This document shows, in pieces, positions 31,400 to 39,799 of a stretch of 64,000 bases of DNA. Source of the DNA: Selenomonadales bacterium 4137-cl (GTDB lineage: Bacteria; Bacillota; Negativicutes; Sporomusales; UBA7701). The notes under the pieces are model-generated. The model searched no databases. It worked only from the letters and a program-made list of their open reading frames with translations, and was not told the origin of the DNA. How positions within the stretch are numbered: the first letter of the stretch is position 1; every line of letters starts with the position of its first letter. The stretch spans positions 3,930,001 through 3,994,000 of the forward strand of contig JAUOZS010000001.1 of the NCBI GenBank assembly GCA_032334055.1. The letters are read 5' to 3'. Made by a program: the position numbers and the translations under genes.

Positions 31400-32809
31400 A
31401 TGTCGAGAAAGTTTTGGACTGTTTTCGGTTTATGCTTGGTTTTCATGGTTGTTTGCGCCCCGTTGGCCCTGGCGGCCGATCCGCCGGCCGCACCGGCCAA
31501 GGTGGACACGGGCGATACCGCCTGGGTGCTGGTCTCCTCCGCGCTCGTCATGCTGATGACGCCCGGCCTGGCCCTCTTCTACGGCGGCATGGTGCGGACG
31601 AAAAACGCGCTGTCGACCATTATGCAGAGTTTCTTCATCGTCGGCCTTATTTCCGTTCAATGGGTGCTGTGGGGCTACACGCTGGCCTTCGGACCCGATA
31701 TCGGCGGCATGATCGGCGGGCTCGACTTCCTCGGGCTCAGCGGGGTGGGGGTGGAGCCTAACAGCCCGACCTCGACCATCCCCCACCTCGCCTTCATGGT
31801 CTTCCAGGGCATGTTCGCCGTCATCACCCCCGCGCTCATCACCGGCGCGTTCGCCGAACGGATGAGATTCCCCGCGTTCCTCGCTTTCGTCCTCATCTGG
31901 GCGACCTTCATCTACGACCCCGTGGCCCATATGGTCTGGGGCGGCGGCTGGATGGCCGAACTCGGCGTCCTCGACTTCGCCGGCGGCACGGTCGTCCACA
32001 TCCTCTCCGGCGTTTCCGGCCTGGTGGTCGCGCTCGTGCTCGGCAAGCGCAAGGGCTACGGCAACGAAGCGATGCTGCCCCACCATCTGCCGATGACCGT
32101 ATTGGGCGCAGCCCTGCTGTGGTTCGGCTGGTTCGGCTTCAACGCCGGCAGCGCCCTGGGCGCCAACGGCCTGGCGGCCACCGCCTTCGTCACCACCAAC
32201 ACGGCCGCAGCCGCGGCCACCGTCTCGTGGGTGTTCGCCGAATGGCTGCACCACGGCAAACCCACCGTTCTCGGCGCGGCGTCCGGCTGCGTCGCCGGCC
32301 TGGTCGCCATCACACCCGCGGCCGGTTTCGTGGCTCCCCTGCCTTCGGTAATCATCGGCCTGGCGGCCGGCGTGATCTGCTACCTGGCGGTAAGCGTCGT
32401 CAAGGCCAAACTGGGTTACGACGACTCGCTCGACGCCTTCGGCGTCCACGGCGTCGGCGGCACCTGGGGCGCGATCGCCACCGGCCTCTTCGCCTCCAAA
32501 GCGGTCAACGAGGCCGGCAACGACGGCCTGTTCTTCGGCAACCCCGATCTCGTCGTCACGCAGCTCATCGGCGTGGCCGCCAGCTGGGCAATCGCCATCG
32601 TGGGCACGTATGTCATCCTCAAAATCGTCGGCGCGTTTATGCCGCTCCGGGCGACCGAGGAGCAGGAGATCCAGGGCCTCGACATTACCGAGCACGGCGA
32701 GCGCGGCTACGCCTACCAGGACTTTGCCGCCGGCCTGCCCGTCTCCCCCGCGGCGCCGTTCGCCGTCAGCCAGTCGGGCGCCGCCGCCAAGGTCAGCCTG
32801 AATTCGTAA
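31400..32809 (+). CDS. amtB: Ammonium transporter AmtB
   Basis: A 469-residue precursor with a signal peptide (hydrophobic 7-24, ending ALAA) and 11 membrane helices. Conserved positions include FIYDPVAHMVWGGGWM, the first pore His region TVVHILSGVSGLV and the second in DAFGVHGVGGTWG. Conducts ammonia/ammonium and is normally gated by PII, which is encoded 19 bp downstream. The ATG follows AGAGAGGTG. Expression is probably controlled by the upstream promoter and attenuator. Confidence 0.97.
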   Translation: MSRKFWTVFGLCLVFMVVCAPLALAADPPAAPAKVDTGDTAWVLVSSALVMLMTPGLALFYGGMVRTKNALSTIMQSFFIVGLISVQWVLWGYTLAFGPDIGGMIGGLDFLGLSGVGVEPNSPTSTIPHLAFMVFQGMFAVITPALITGAFAERMRFPAFLAFVLIWATFIYDPVAHMVWGGGWMAELGVLDFAGGTVVHILSGVSGLVVALVLGKRKGYGNEAMLPHHLPMTVLGAALLWFGWFGFNAGSALGANGLAATAFVTTNTAAAAATVSWVFAEWLHHGKPTVLGAASGCVAGLVAITPAAGFVAPLPSVIIGLAAGVICYLAVSVVKAKLGYDDSLDAFGVHGVGGTWGAIATGLFASKAVNEAGNDGLFFGNPDLVVTQLIGVAASWAIAIVGTYVILKIVGAFMPLRATEEQEIQGLDITEHGERGYAYQDFAAGLPVSPAAPFAVSQSGAAAKVSLNS

Positions 32810-32828
32810 GCGGAAAGGAGCGATACGC

Positions 32829-33209
32829 GTGGATAAGATAACGAAAATCGATATCATTACCCGCCCCGAAAAGCTCGAAGAACTCAAGGAAGCCATGAAC
32901 GCCATCGCCGTGACCGGCATGACGGTAACCCAGGTTTACGGCTGCGGCCTGCAGAAGGGCTACAAGGAGGTTTACCGCGGCAAGGAAGTCGCCGTCAACC
33001 TCGTGCCCAAGGTAAAAATCGAGATCGTGGTGTGCGAGGTGCCGGTCGAACGAGTGGTGGAGACAGCGAAGCGCGTCTGCCGCACCGGCAACGTCGGCGA
33101 CGGCAAAATCTTCGTCTACCCGCTGGAGAACGCTGTCCGCATCCGCACCGGCGAAGAAGGCCCTGACGCGATCAAGGACCCCAAAGATCTCCCGGCGCTC
33201 AAAAAATAG
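32829..33209 (+). CDS. PII nitrogen regulatory protein (GlnB/GlnK family)
   Basis: 126 residues; GTG start with GGAAAGGAG 8 nt upstream. The T-loop reads LQKGYKEVYRGKEVAVNLVPK, followed by KVKIEIVV; the 2-oxoglutarate/ATP site elements GDGKIFV are present. The residue aligned to Tyr51, uridylylated in enteric PII, is Val54, so classical uridylylation is not possible. Control is then by ATP/ADP and 2-oxoglutarate binding. The operon with amtB indicates a GlnK-like role in blocking the channel under ammonium surplus. The C-terminal tail is about 12 residues longer than in E. coli. Confidence 0.95.
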   Translation: MDKITKIDIITRPEKLEELKEAMNAIAVTGMTVTQVYGCGLQKGYKEVYRGKEVAVNLVPKVKIEIVVCEVPVERVVETAKRVCRTGNVGDGKIFVYPLENAVRIRTGEEGPDAIKDPKDLPALKK

Positions 33210-33392
33210 CGGGGCCAGCCCGCTGCCGCGAATGCGGATGACGCCTTACCGACAGGGTTTTCACGCTTGTTCCGCGGAGCCGCCGGACCTACCGCAAGGC
33301 CCTTCGGCTCCGCGGGCACCCTCCCTATATAGCGGCGCCCGCCGCTCTTAAATCCATACCGGCGAGGAAACACTTACTTTGCTACCTCTCTC
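33210..33392. other. Intergenic region after glnB with an 11-bp inverted repeat
   Basis: CCGCGGAGCCG (33272-33282) and CGGCTCCGCGG (33305-33315) pair around a 22-nt loop. CCGGCGAG at about 33361 can pair with CTCGCCGG just upstream of the terminator. No gene. Confidence 0.5.
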
Positions 33393-33419
33393 GCCGGCCA
33401 TCGTGCCGGCACTTTTTTT
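33393..33419 (+). terminator. Terminator downstream of amtB-glnB
   Basis: GCCGGC / GCCGGC stem with a short loop, then CTTTTTTT. Last element on plus before the convergent permease gene. Confidence 0.7.
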
Positions 33420-33424
33420 AATAC

Positions 33425-33454
33425 AACGGCGGCAGTCCTGTGGACTGCCGCCGT
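33425..33454 (-). terminator. Hairpin at the 3' end of the NCS2 permease gene
   Basis: Stem ACGGCGGCAGTCC / GGACTGCCGCCGT, 3-nt loop. Same core as the cheX terminator at 21408-21437, but here no good T tract follows on the minus strand. Confidence 0.5.
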
Positions 33455-33522
33455 GCTGCGTCGCAAACCCTATTCCCGGTGGCCGGCAAGCCCGCCGGCG
33501 GGGTTTCTTTTTTCTCCGAAAA

Positions 33523-35238
33523 TCAGTGGTCGAAATGCAGCCGTATCCTGCACAGCCCCTCGTTGCGCGAGGCTTTGATCTGATCGGCGTACTGGCGGAC
33601 GATAAAGCCGGAAAGCCTTATAAAGGCGGCGTCGTCCTCCAGCAGTTCGCTCTTCGACGGTCGGACCTCGGCAAACTCCATCAGCTGTCCCGCATAGCTC
33701 AGATCGAGATTGACATTGTACTCATCGAAGCTTGCCGCGACTTGCACCTTGCCGTCCACCAGGCCGAGGGCGGCGGAGGATTCCATGAACTCGGTCAGGG
33801 CCGACTCCGCCCGGTGGATCACGTCGCGGCGGGCTCCCCAACTGGCGCCGGCGCTTTCCAGAAACTCGAACACCTTCGCCGACGCCGCCACGCCCGGCTC
33901 GAGCTCGACCGCCTTCCGCTGCTTCACCCCGATGCGGAAAAGCAGATTCAGCACAATCGCCGTCACCGTCGCCAGGGAAAAGGCCGAATCGAAGAACGGC
34001 TGCAGCCAGGCCGGCAAAGCCCGGTAAAGACCCGGCACCATGCTCACGCTCAGCCCGAAAACCAGCGCCAGTCCGATGATGAATATCTTCCTGGCGTCGA
34101 GCATCCGGGACAGGATGATCTGAAACCCGGTTATCGTCACGAAGCAGATCACCACGATCAACGTCGCTCCCATCACCGGCTTGGGCATTATCGCCACCAG
34201 CGCGGCCGCTTTCGGCAGAAAAGCCAGGGCGATGAACATCAGGCCGACGAACACGCCGAGCCGGCGGCTGGTGACCCCCGTCGCGATCGCCAGGCCGATG
34301 CTGCCCGAGCTGGTGTTGTGGCCCATCCCCCCGACCAGCCCGCTCAGGGTGGTGGCGAGGCCCTCGGTCAGCAGGCCGCCCCTGGCCGATTTCATCTCCA
34401 GGCGCTTCCACTCGGGATCGTTCGCCTTCTGGCAGGTGGTGATATTGCCGACAGTCTTCAGCGAGGAACATACGACGGCGACCAGGAAGGGGAGCGCCAT
34501 CGCCGGATCGAACGCCCAGCCGACATGGCTGATGTCCGGGGCCGCCACCAGGGGCACCTCGCTCAGGCGCGCCAGATGCTCGCCGGTAAGGCTGCCGGTG
34601 GCGTACGAAGCCAGATAGCCCCCTATCATGCCGATCAGGACGGAGTACTGGCGCACCGCCCCTTTCCCCCAGACGTTGGCTCCCACCATGACCCCGAGCG
34701 TCATCGCGCCAACGCTCAGCGCCGACAGATCGACAACCGTCCCGTCGCCGCTGCTGCCGGAAAAGTTGGTGATTGACACCGGAATCAGCGTCACGCCCAG
34801 CATGACGACGACCAACCCGGCCAGTTCCGGCGGCAGCAAAAACCTCACCCGGTGAATGACCTTCGCAAAAAACACCTCGGCCAGACCAGCCAACACCGTC
34901 ATGCCTAGCACCAGCGGCAGGCCGCCCTTTTGCGCCGCCAGCACCGACGCCGGGTAATAAAGGGCCCCCGCCTCGTGGGGGCAGAAGTACCCCGACCCCA
35001 CCGGCCCTCTGTTCAGTGATTGCAGCAACGTGCCCGCCCCGAGGGCGAGCATCGTCAGACTCACGAAACTCTGCGCCGTATGGATGCTGCCCATTACTGC
35101 CTGTACGATAAGCACCGGGAAAATCAGGTCGATGGAAATTATCACAACCTGTTGGAAGGCAAGCGGCAAAGTAATCCTCAGCGGCGGGTTGTCGTCCACG
35201 CCATAGTCCAGGTCGGCCGCCTTCTTGCTGGAAGTCAT
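33523..35238 (-). CDS. NCS2 nucleobase permease with degenerate ATPase-like C-terminal domain
   Basis: 571 residues, against about 430-450 for a usual xanthine/uracil permease. Residues about 20-440 carry the UraA/XanQ fold with 14 hydrophobic segments and the signature region GGLLTEGLATTLSGLVGGMGHNTSSGSIG. The remaining 120 or so residues are soluble and read like a degenerate GHKL/RsbW-type ATPase (HRAESALTEFMESSAALGL, NVNLDLSYAGQL, FIRLSGFIVRQYADQI), without a clear G2 box. The extension assignment is my inference. Substrate probably a purine or uracil. GAGGAGC lies ahead of the ATG. Single gene. Confidence 0.87.
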   Translation of the reverse strand: MTSSKKAADLDYGVDDNPPLRITLPLAFQQVVIISIDLIFPVLIVQAVMGSIHTAQSFVSLTMLALGAGTLLQSLNRGPVGSGYFCPHEAGALYYPASVLAAQKGGLPLVLGMTVLAGLAEVFFAKVIHRVRFLLPPELAGLVVVMLGVTLIPVSITNFSGSSGDGTVVDLSALSVGAMTLGVMVGANVWGKGAVRQYSVLIGMIGGYLASYATGSLTGEHLARLSEVPLVAAPDISHVGWAFDPAMALPFLVAVVCSSLKTVGNITTCQKANDPEWKRLEMKSARGGLLTEGLATTLSGLVGGMGHNTSSGSIGLAIATGVTSRRLGVFVGLMFIALAFLPKAAALVAIMPKPVMGATLIVVICFVTITGFQIILSRMLDARKIFIIGLALVFGLSVSMVPGLYRALPAWLQPFFDSAFSLATVTAIVLNLLFRIGVKQRKAVELEPGVAASAKVFEFLESAGASWGARRDVIHRAESALTEFMESSAALGLVDGKVQVAASFDEYNVNLDLSYAGQLMEFAEVRPSKSELLEDDAAFIRLSGFIVRQYADQIKASRNEGLCRIRLHFDH

Positions 35239-35448
35239 CTGAATAGCTCCTCTGTCGTTATTGCCTGCCCGCTTGTCGGGTGATTGTACATTCCCCGTTT
35301 TTTGTCAATAATCCTGCCAGTATGTTCCATAACGGGAAAAACGGCCCGCCCCCACGCCCCCCCTGGGCGGTCTGCCCGCAAATTTGACTTTTCTTTCCGT
35401 CTCTGCCATACTCATTATGGACATCACCGCCGGAGGGGGACCACCGCC

Positions 35449-36264
35449 ATGGCCGCTACCCTGCGGGTAGGCGCCGTCGCCTGCCCGGCAACCGTCAACG
35501 CCGTCGAGGACAACTTCGCCGCCGCCGCCGTGTGGGCCGCCCGGGCCGCCGGCGAAAAAATCGACCTGCTTCTTTTCCCCGAGCTTAGCCTCACCGGCTA
35601 CGCCACCGCCGGCCCGCCGGCCGCGCCGCTGAGCGCCGGCCATCCCGCCTGCCGGCGGATGGGCGGACTGGCCGCCGAGTTCGGCCTTGTTCTGGCCGCT
35701 GGCCTCGCCTGGGAGGAAGAGGGGGCAAAGTACCTGGCCCACGGCCTGTGGCTCCCCGACGGAGCCTTCCACCTCTATAAAAAGACCCACCTCGGTCAGC
35801 GTGAGCGGAACGAGTACGCCGCCGGCGACCGCCTGCCCGTGTTTCCCCTCCCCGGCGTCACCGTAGGCATCCAGCTTTGCCTCGAACAGCATTTCCCGGA
35901 AATAGCCCAGACCCTCGTCCTCAAAGGCGCCCAAATCATCCTCTGCCCCCATGCCACGCCGCGCCTCGGCCCGGACGAACGCCGCGAAAGCTGGCACATC
36001 TCCCTCCGCGCCCGCGCCTACGACAACTGCGTCTACGTCCTCGCCGCCAACCAGGTGGGCGACAACGGCCAGGGCACCGTCTACCACGGCGGGGCGCTCC
36101 TCGTCAGCCCGGCCGGCAAAGTGCTCGCCGAGGACTTCTCCGGCAAACCGGCCATGATAACCGGCGAGATCGACCTCGACCAGGTCATCGACGTGCGCAC
36201 CACCCCCCAGGGAATGTGCCGCCGCTTTTATGCCCTCGAACGCCGTCCCGACCTTTACGAGTGA
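35449..36264 (+). CDS. Carbon-nitrogen hydrolase (nitrilase superfamily)
   Basis: 271 residues with the full Glu-Lys-Cys triad: Glu45 in FPELSLTG, Lys112 in YKKTHL, Cys144 in GIQLCLEQHFPE. Hydrolyses or condenses an amide or nitrile; subfamilies include carbamoylputrescine amidase, omega-amidase and beta-ureidopropionase. The ATG at 35449 has GGAGGGGG nine bases upstream; the frame is open further, but without an SD. It diverges from the NCS2 permease, so a nucleobase-degradation role is possible but not shown. Confidence 0.92.
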   Translation: MAATLRVGAVACPATVNAVEDNFAAAAVWAARAAGEKIDLLLFPELSLTGYATAGPPAAPLSAGHPACRRMGGLAAEFGLVLAAGLAWEEEGAKYLAHGLWLPDGAFHLYKKTHLGQRERNEYAAGDRLPVFPLPGVTVGIQLCLEQHFPEIAQTLVLKGAQIILCPHATPRLGPDERRESWHISLRARAYDNCVYVLAANQVGDNGQGTVYHGGALLVSPAGKVLAEDFSGKPAMITGEIDLDQVIDVRTTPQGMCRRFYALERRPDLYE

Positions 36265-36338
36265 CAATATTATTATTATGCAAACTTAACCCTCTTTAAA
36301 GGAAATAATATCCTGATTACCGGCATGAGAGAATAGTG

Positions 36339-36344
36339 TATAAT
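36339..36344 (+). promoter_or_regulatory. Candidate -10 element upstream of selC
   Basis: TATAAT, about 125 bp ahead of the tRNA gene, after the nitrilase stop. No strong -35 seen. Confidence 0.35.
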
Positions 36345-36394
36345 AATATGTACGATAAAGATTTAGACCCTCTGCAGAGCAAATACCGGAGTCC

Positions 36395-36442
36395 TGTCAG
36401 AGCAAATGTCAGAGTAAATGACAGAGTAACTGTCAGGGAAAA
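36395..36442 (+). repeat. Four 12-bp tandem repeats upstream of selC
   Basis: TGTCAGAGCAAA, TGTCAGAGTAAA, TGACAGAGTAAC and TGTCAGGGAAAA follow each other without gaps, then TGTC starts a fifth unit. They end 28 bp before the tRNA. Confidence 0.85.
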
Positions 36443-36469
36443 TGTCCGCTAGTGCCATACAATGATAGA

Positions 36470-36566
36470 GGGGGCGGATGGGGCCTGGTGGCTCCTGCGG
36501 TCTTCAAAACCGTCCGAGCGGCGTTAACCCGTCGCTGGTGGGTTCGATTCCTACACGCTCCCGCCA
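36470..36566 (+). tRNA. selC: tRNA-Sec (anticodon UCA)
   Basis: 97 nt including an encoded CCA. Anticodon loop CTTCAAA gives UCA, decoding UGA. Selenocysteine-tRNA hallmarks: a 6-bp D stem GGGGCC/GGCTCC with loop TGGT, a long variable arm AGCGGCG/CGTCGCT, a T arm GTGGG-TTCGATT-CCTAC, and an 8-nt acceptor strand on each side (GGGGGCGG / ACGCTCCC, last pair imperfect). It shows that the organism makes selenoproteins. An integrase gene begins 50 bp beyond the 3' end, so it is the apparent integration site of the element that follows. Confidence 0.95.
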
Positions 36567-36576
36567 CAGTAAAATC

Positions 36577-36613
36577 AAGGCTTCCGAGGTTTTTGACCTC
36601 GGAAGCCTTTTCC
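36577..36613. terminator. Terminator between selC and the integrase gene
   Basis: A 14-bp perfect stem AAGGCTTCCGAGGT / ACCTCGGAAGCCTT with a 5-nt loop, then TTTT on plus. It can end the tRNA transcript and the convergent integrase transcript. Confidence 0.88.
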
Positions 36614-36616
36614 CTT

Positions 36617-37897
36617 TCAAGCCTCTTGTGGAGTGTCTTGGGAAGATGTTTGGGAAGATTGTGCTTTTAAGAGCATCACCTGGTCGAATATTTCCGACAT
36701 CAAACCGGTCATCTTGGTAGTAGCATCTTTGGAGCCGTGAAGGTATGTGCGCGTCACTCTCGGCGCCGATTCATAGCCGCCGAGAAATTCGGCCTGCTTG
36801 GTGGAATGCCCCAACAGCTCGCTGATCGTGACTGTGTTCATGCCGGCCTCGTGTAGCAGCGAGCCCATAGTGTGACGAAATCCGTGCAAAGTGATATGCG
36901 GCAATCCGTTGTCTTCAAGATATTCATCAAGCCAATGGTCAATCGTTGAGGGATTGTACGGCGCGCCTTTTTCCTCCAACTTCACGAAGACGAGATCCTT
37001 GCCAAGCCACTGCTTTTTCCAGGCCACTTTTGCATTATCATACTCCGCCTTGTAGAGTGTGAGCACTTCGAGGACTTGCGGCGTAACTCCGACACTTCGG
37101 GGCTTGCCGTTTTTTGGCCCCTTATCGAGCACGCCTTGACCAGGTATATAAATTCTGCAATTCTGGACTGTTGCGGTCAGAGAGTCGAAATCGATGTCGG
37201 ACCAGCGGAGGCCGGATAATTCTTCGCGGCGAAGGCCGAGCGTCCAAGCGATGTGGATAAGTAAAGCTCGCTGAAGTTGAGAATCGGGGAACACCCTCCA
37301 GAAGTCGGCTAAGTCGCTAATCGAGTAAAAGGCAGTCTTCTTATTCGTAGCTGAAGGTGCCTTCAGTCCTTTCATCGGATTGGTCGGAATGAAGCCCCAT
37401 GCACAGGCTTGCTCGAACATACTGAACAGCAGGCGGAAATAGTGCTTTCGCGATTGATCACTCAGTGGTTTGAACGTTTTATCTCCGTTCTTCCATGGTC
37501 GAGCAAGCAGTCCTTTGACATATTGGTCCAGCTCAAATCCGGTAATCGCGGCAAGCTTCTTCGCTCCAAATACCGGCAGGATTCGCGACTCAATCCGGCG
37601 CTTGTCTTCATGAAAGGTCTTGGCGCTCGCCAGCGGTTTCCTGTCTTCAAGCCAGACCGCGGTGTAGTGTGCAAACGTCATTTCTTTGCTATCAATTTCT
37701 TTCTGTGCGGCTCGCGGAAGCACTTTGCCCGACTTAACGTCGAGAATAAACTGGAGACGGGCAAGATCAGCCTCCTTCTCGCTGACGACCCCCAAGGGAA
37801 GAACGAACCGCTCACCCTTGTGGTAGAAGATTACCCGAGCGCTTGATTTGCGCCAATCAACATGACCTTCGCCGTATTTTTTCCCTTTGCCTTTCAC
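36617..37897 (-). CDS. int: Tyrosine-type site-specific integrase
   Basis: 426 residues. The catalytic set is complete: Arg223 (GLRREELSGL), His338-x-x-Arg341 (HGFRHT), His364 (GHS) and the nucleophile Tyr385 (TRTYLHG). The N-terminal arm-binding and SAM-like core-binding domains are present (TFAHYTAVWLEDRKPLASAK). GTG start at 37897 with a poor SD; no better start preserves the N-terminus. The gene ends 50 bp from selC and is transcribed toward it. Downstream of the excisionase-like gene on the same strand (42 bp gap), as is usual for an int/xis pair. Confidence 0.95.
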   Translation of the reverse strand: MKGKGKKYGEGHVDWRKSSARVIFYHKGERFVLPLGVVSEKEADLARLQFILDVKSGKVLPRAAQKEIDSKEMTFAHYTAVWLEDRKPLASAKTFHEDKRRIESRILPVFGAKKLAAITGFELDQYVKGLLARPWKNGDKTFKPLSDQSRKHYFRLLFSMFEQACAWGFIPTNPMKGLKAPSATNKKTAFYSISDLADFWRVFPDSQLQRALLIHIAWTLGLRREELSGLRWSDIDFDSLTATVQNCRIYIPGQGVLDKGPKNGKPRSVGVTPQVLEVLTLYKAEYDNAKVAWKKQWLGKDLVFVKLEEKGAPYNPSTIDHWLDEYLEDNGLPHITLHGFRHTMGSLLHEAGMNTVTISELLGHSTKQAEFLGGYESAPRVTRTYLHGSKDATTKMTGLMSEIFDQVMLLKAQSSQTSSQDTPQEA

Positions 37898-37939
37898 TGC
37901 AGTTCACGCTCCTTTTCAGAATTCCTACATCTAGGGGAA

Positions 37940-38254
37940 TCAACTGGCGAGTTGGCTGGACTTCTGGACAAGCCATTGTTTGGCTGCCTCCAAGACGAAG
38001 AACCATTGGCCGCGCACCCTGAAGGCGGGAAACTCTTTGGCCTTCACCATGCGAGAAATGGTGCTGTGGGAAATTGCGTTGTTGAATATTATCTGCCGGG
38101 CATCCGAAAGCGGATGAAGTTCGCCAATGCCGTTGCTCAGGACCTGTAGATCAGCGGCCGGACCGGTGTGATTCTCGGGTGACGGGGGCAGAGGCGTCGA
38201 GATGACGGTTTCAGGGTACGAGGTTTTGTTACTCTGGATTGTGAGTTCGAGCAT
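37940..38254 (-). CDS. Excisionase-like HTH protein
   Basis: 104 residues. The C-terminal half (ISHSTISRMVKAKEFPAFRVRGQWFFVLEAAKQWL) is a MerR-like/HTH_17 domain as found in excisionases; the first 50 residues are unstructured and Pro/Ser-rich. ATG with AAGGAGG 7 nt upstream. Position next to int supports a role as recombination directionality factor; it may also regulate int. Confidence 0.75.
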   Translation of the reverse strand: MLELTIQSNKTSYPETVISTPLPPSPENHTGPAADLQVLSNGIGELHPLSDARQIIFNNAISHSTISRMVKAKEFPAFRVRGQWFFVLEAAKQWLVQKSSQLAS

Positions 38255-38688
38255 GATGGAATCCTCCTTATAATAGAGATATTGAAAAACAAAAGCACGC
38301 CAGGTGACACATGCAAATCCCTCCCGCGATGCGGAATGATCTGTCTGTGCACTGACGTGCCGTAATCTTGAAGTGTTTTATCAAGCTGCCAGAAGTATAA
38401 GGTTGTCTATTGGCGGCTGCTTGGGTTGTCTGGTATTGGTCCCAATGCGACCATGGTGAGTAATATTACGTAACTCCTTTACCATAATATCACACATGAT
38501 CATGCGATTGCAAGACTCTTGAAGAATTATTTTTAGATTGTTCTCTCATCTGTCGATATGTTGTCATCATGTCCCCGTGAAATCTCCAGAGTGGGCTCAT
38601 TGAGGCTAAAACTACGGTGGTCGCAGCAACACTTGAAATAATGAGTCTGGCATTATTGTCCTCCTTCCAAATAAATTTGATTAGAGTC
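38255..38688. other. Intergenic control region of the element
   Basis: About 430 bp without a gene, AT-rich, between the leftward int/xis unit and the rightward early genes. Probably holds the xis promoter and attP-arm or regulator binding sites. I find no clear repeats. Confidence 0.45.
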
Positions 38689-38719
38689 TTGACAATGAAA
38701 TGTACGAGTTTGATATAAT
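38689..38719 (+). promoter_or_regulatory. Rightward promoter of the element
   Basis: TTGACA (38689-38694) and TATAAT (38714-38719), spacer 19 bp, with an extended -10 TG at 38711-38712. It drives the small-gene/Rep/DUF927 direction. Confidence 0.7.
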
Positions 38720-38763
38720 GAAGTAGCGGGCCACATCACCGCGCACACATAGAAGAAAAGTAA

Positions 38764-38821
38764 AGACGCCATAGCGTTAAACAGCAACTAGTATGCTGTC
38801 TTTCGCATGGCGTCTATTGTT
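38764..38821 (+). other. Leader hairpin behind the rightward promoter
   Basis: AGACGCCAT (38764-38772) pairs with ATGGCGTCT (38807-38815); an inner AACAGCA/TGCTGT stem lies in between. A weak TATTGTTTTG follows. Could be an attenuator or a target for an early regulator. Confidence 0.5.
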
Positions 38822-38851
38822 TTGTAATCAATTATGAAGGAGCGATGATTG

Positions 38852-39181
38852 ATGAATCTGGTCAATCGGTGGAAACTGTGGAAAAGGAAAGATGATATCC
38901 GGCTATGGGGTGAGCGCAGACGTAACGGATATACACCAATTATTGGGTTGGCTCGCAGAATGGGTATTCAAGCAAATATCTTGCGACGGTTTGAAGGACT
39001 ATATGGTACTCCCGAACGGAACTATCTCCCACAGAATATTCAAGACATGCTGTACTTTATATACCGAGCTAATTACAGTGGCATTCAATACCGCTACAAG
39101 TGGAATTACCGGCATCGACAATTGCGAGAAATGATCGACGAATGGCTCGAAACCTCACTCGAACAGGACGGCCTACTGTAA
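38852..39181 (+). CDS. Small basic protein, unknown
   Basis: 109 residues, rich in Arg, Trp and Tyr (LWKRKDDIRLWGERRRNGYT, IQYRYKWNYRHRQLREM). ATG at 38852 with AAGGAG nine bases upstream. No family recognised. The segment IGLARRMGIQANILRRFEGLYG could be an HTH, so a DNA-binding role is possible. First gene after the rightward promoter. Confidence 0.65.
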   Translation: MNLVNRWKLWKRKDDIRLWGERRRNGYTPIIGLARRMGIQANILRRFEGLYGTPERNYLPQNIQDMLYFIYRANYSGIQYRYKWNYRHRQLREMIDEWLETSLEQDGLL

Positions 39182-39382
39182 ATGACCTACCCCGGGCTCG
39201 CGTTCTTACAAAAATTGGGGACATATTACCACCTAGAGCCTCAAAGATCATGATGTTTTTCTTTCGTGCTTAGGGTCACCAAAACGATAATCAACATGGA
39301 GCACCATCATGACACAATACGCCATCAAATTCCCGTAATACTAAGATAGACACCGAACTCGTGTCATAATAGAAAGGGGAAG

Positions 39383-39595
39383 ATGAAGATGTCAATGCGT
39401 CAGCGGCTAAGACAGAAGCGTCGAGAATTCAAGTTGCGGCAAGAAGATGTGGCCCGTTACTTGGGATTCGCAAGCAAGAACGCTTACTGGAGCATCGAGA
39501 ACGGTCGAACTAGACTTAAGGCCGAGCACCTTTGCCGGTTGATGCAGTTGTATAATGTTCCCGCCGAGTTTTTCCTCCGAGACGATGAGATCTAG
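39383..39595 (+). CDS. Cro/CI-type HTH regulator
   Basis: 70 residues, a single HTH_3 domain (RLRQKRREFKLRQEDVARYLGF..NAYWSIENGRTRLKAEHLCRLMQLY). AAAGGGG precedes two nearby ATGs (39383 and 39389); either may be used. Probably the element's maintenance repressor or anti-repressor. Confidence 0.85.
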   Translation: MKMSMRQRLRQKRREFKLRQEDVARYLGFASKNAYWSIENGRTRLKAEHLCRLMQLYNVPAEFFLRDDEI

Positions 39596-39799
39596 AAAAT
39601 AATTTCAACATCGGATCACCAAAACAGTGAATTATGGAGAAAAACCAGGTAGAGGTAAATTATACGAAGTTATCGGCGACATGAACATGGGGCGGCAAGG
39701 AGCGGGTAATCCTTACGCTGCAAGGCTTAGGGGACAGTGCACCACCATGACGATAACTGCGTATTGCAGAGTATATTCTATCTCAAAGGAGCGATTCTC

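Noticed and set aside
33358..33419. Mutually exclusive hairpins after glnB as a riboswitch.
   Set aside because: No gene lies downstream on that strand to be regulated; a simple terminator suffices.
35283..35308. TTGACA and TACAAT upstream of the NCS2 permease as a promoter.
   Set aside because: The spacer is only 14 bp, too short for a sigma-A promoter.
36395..36442. Tandem repeats as a CRISPR array.
   Set aside because: Units are 12 bp with no spacers; no cas genes are present anywhere in the window.
36470..36566. Search for a selenoprotein gene using the nearby tRNA-Sec.
   Set aside because: No gene in the window has an in-frame TGA followed by a plausible SECIS hairpin and continued homology that I can see.
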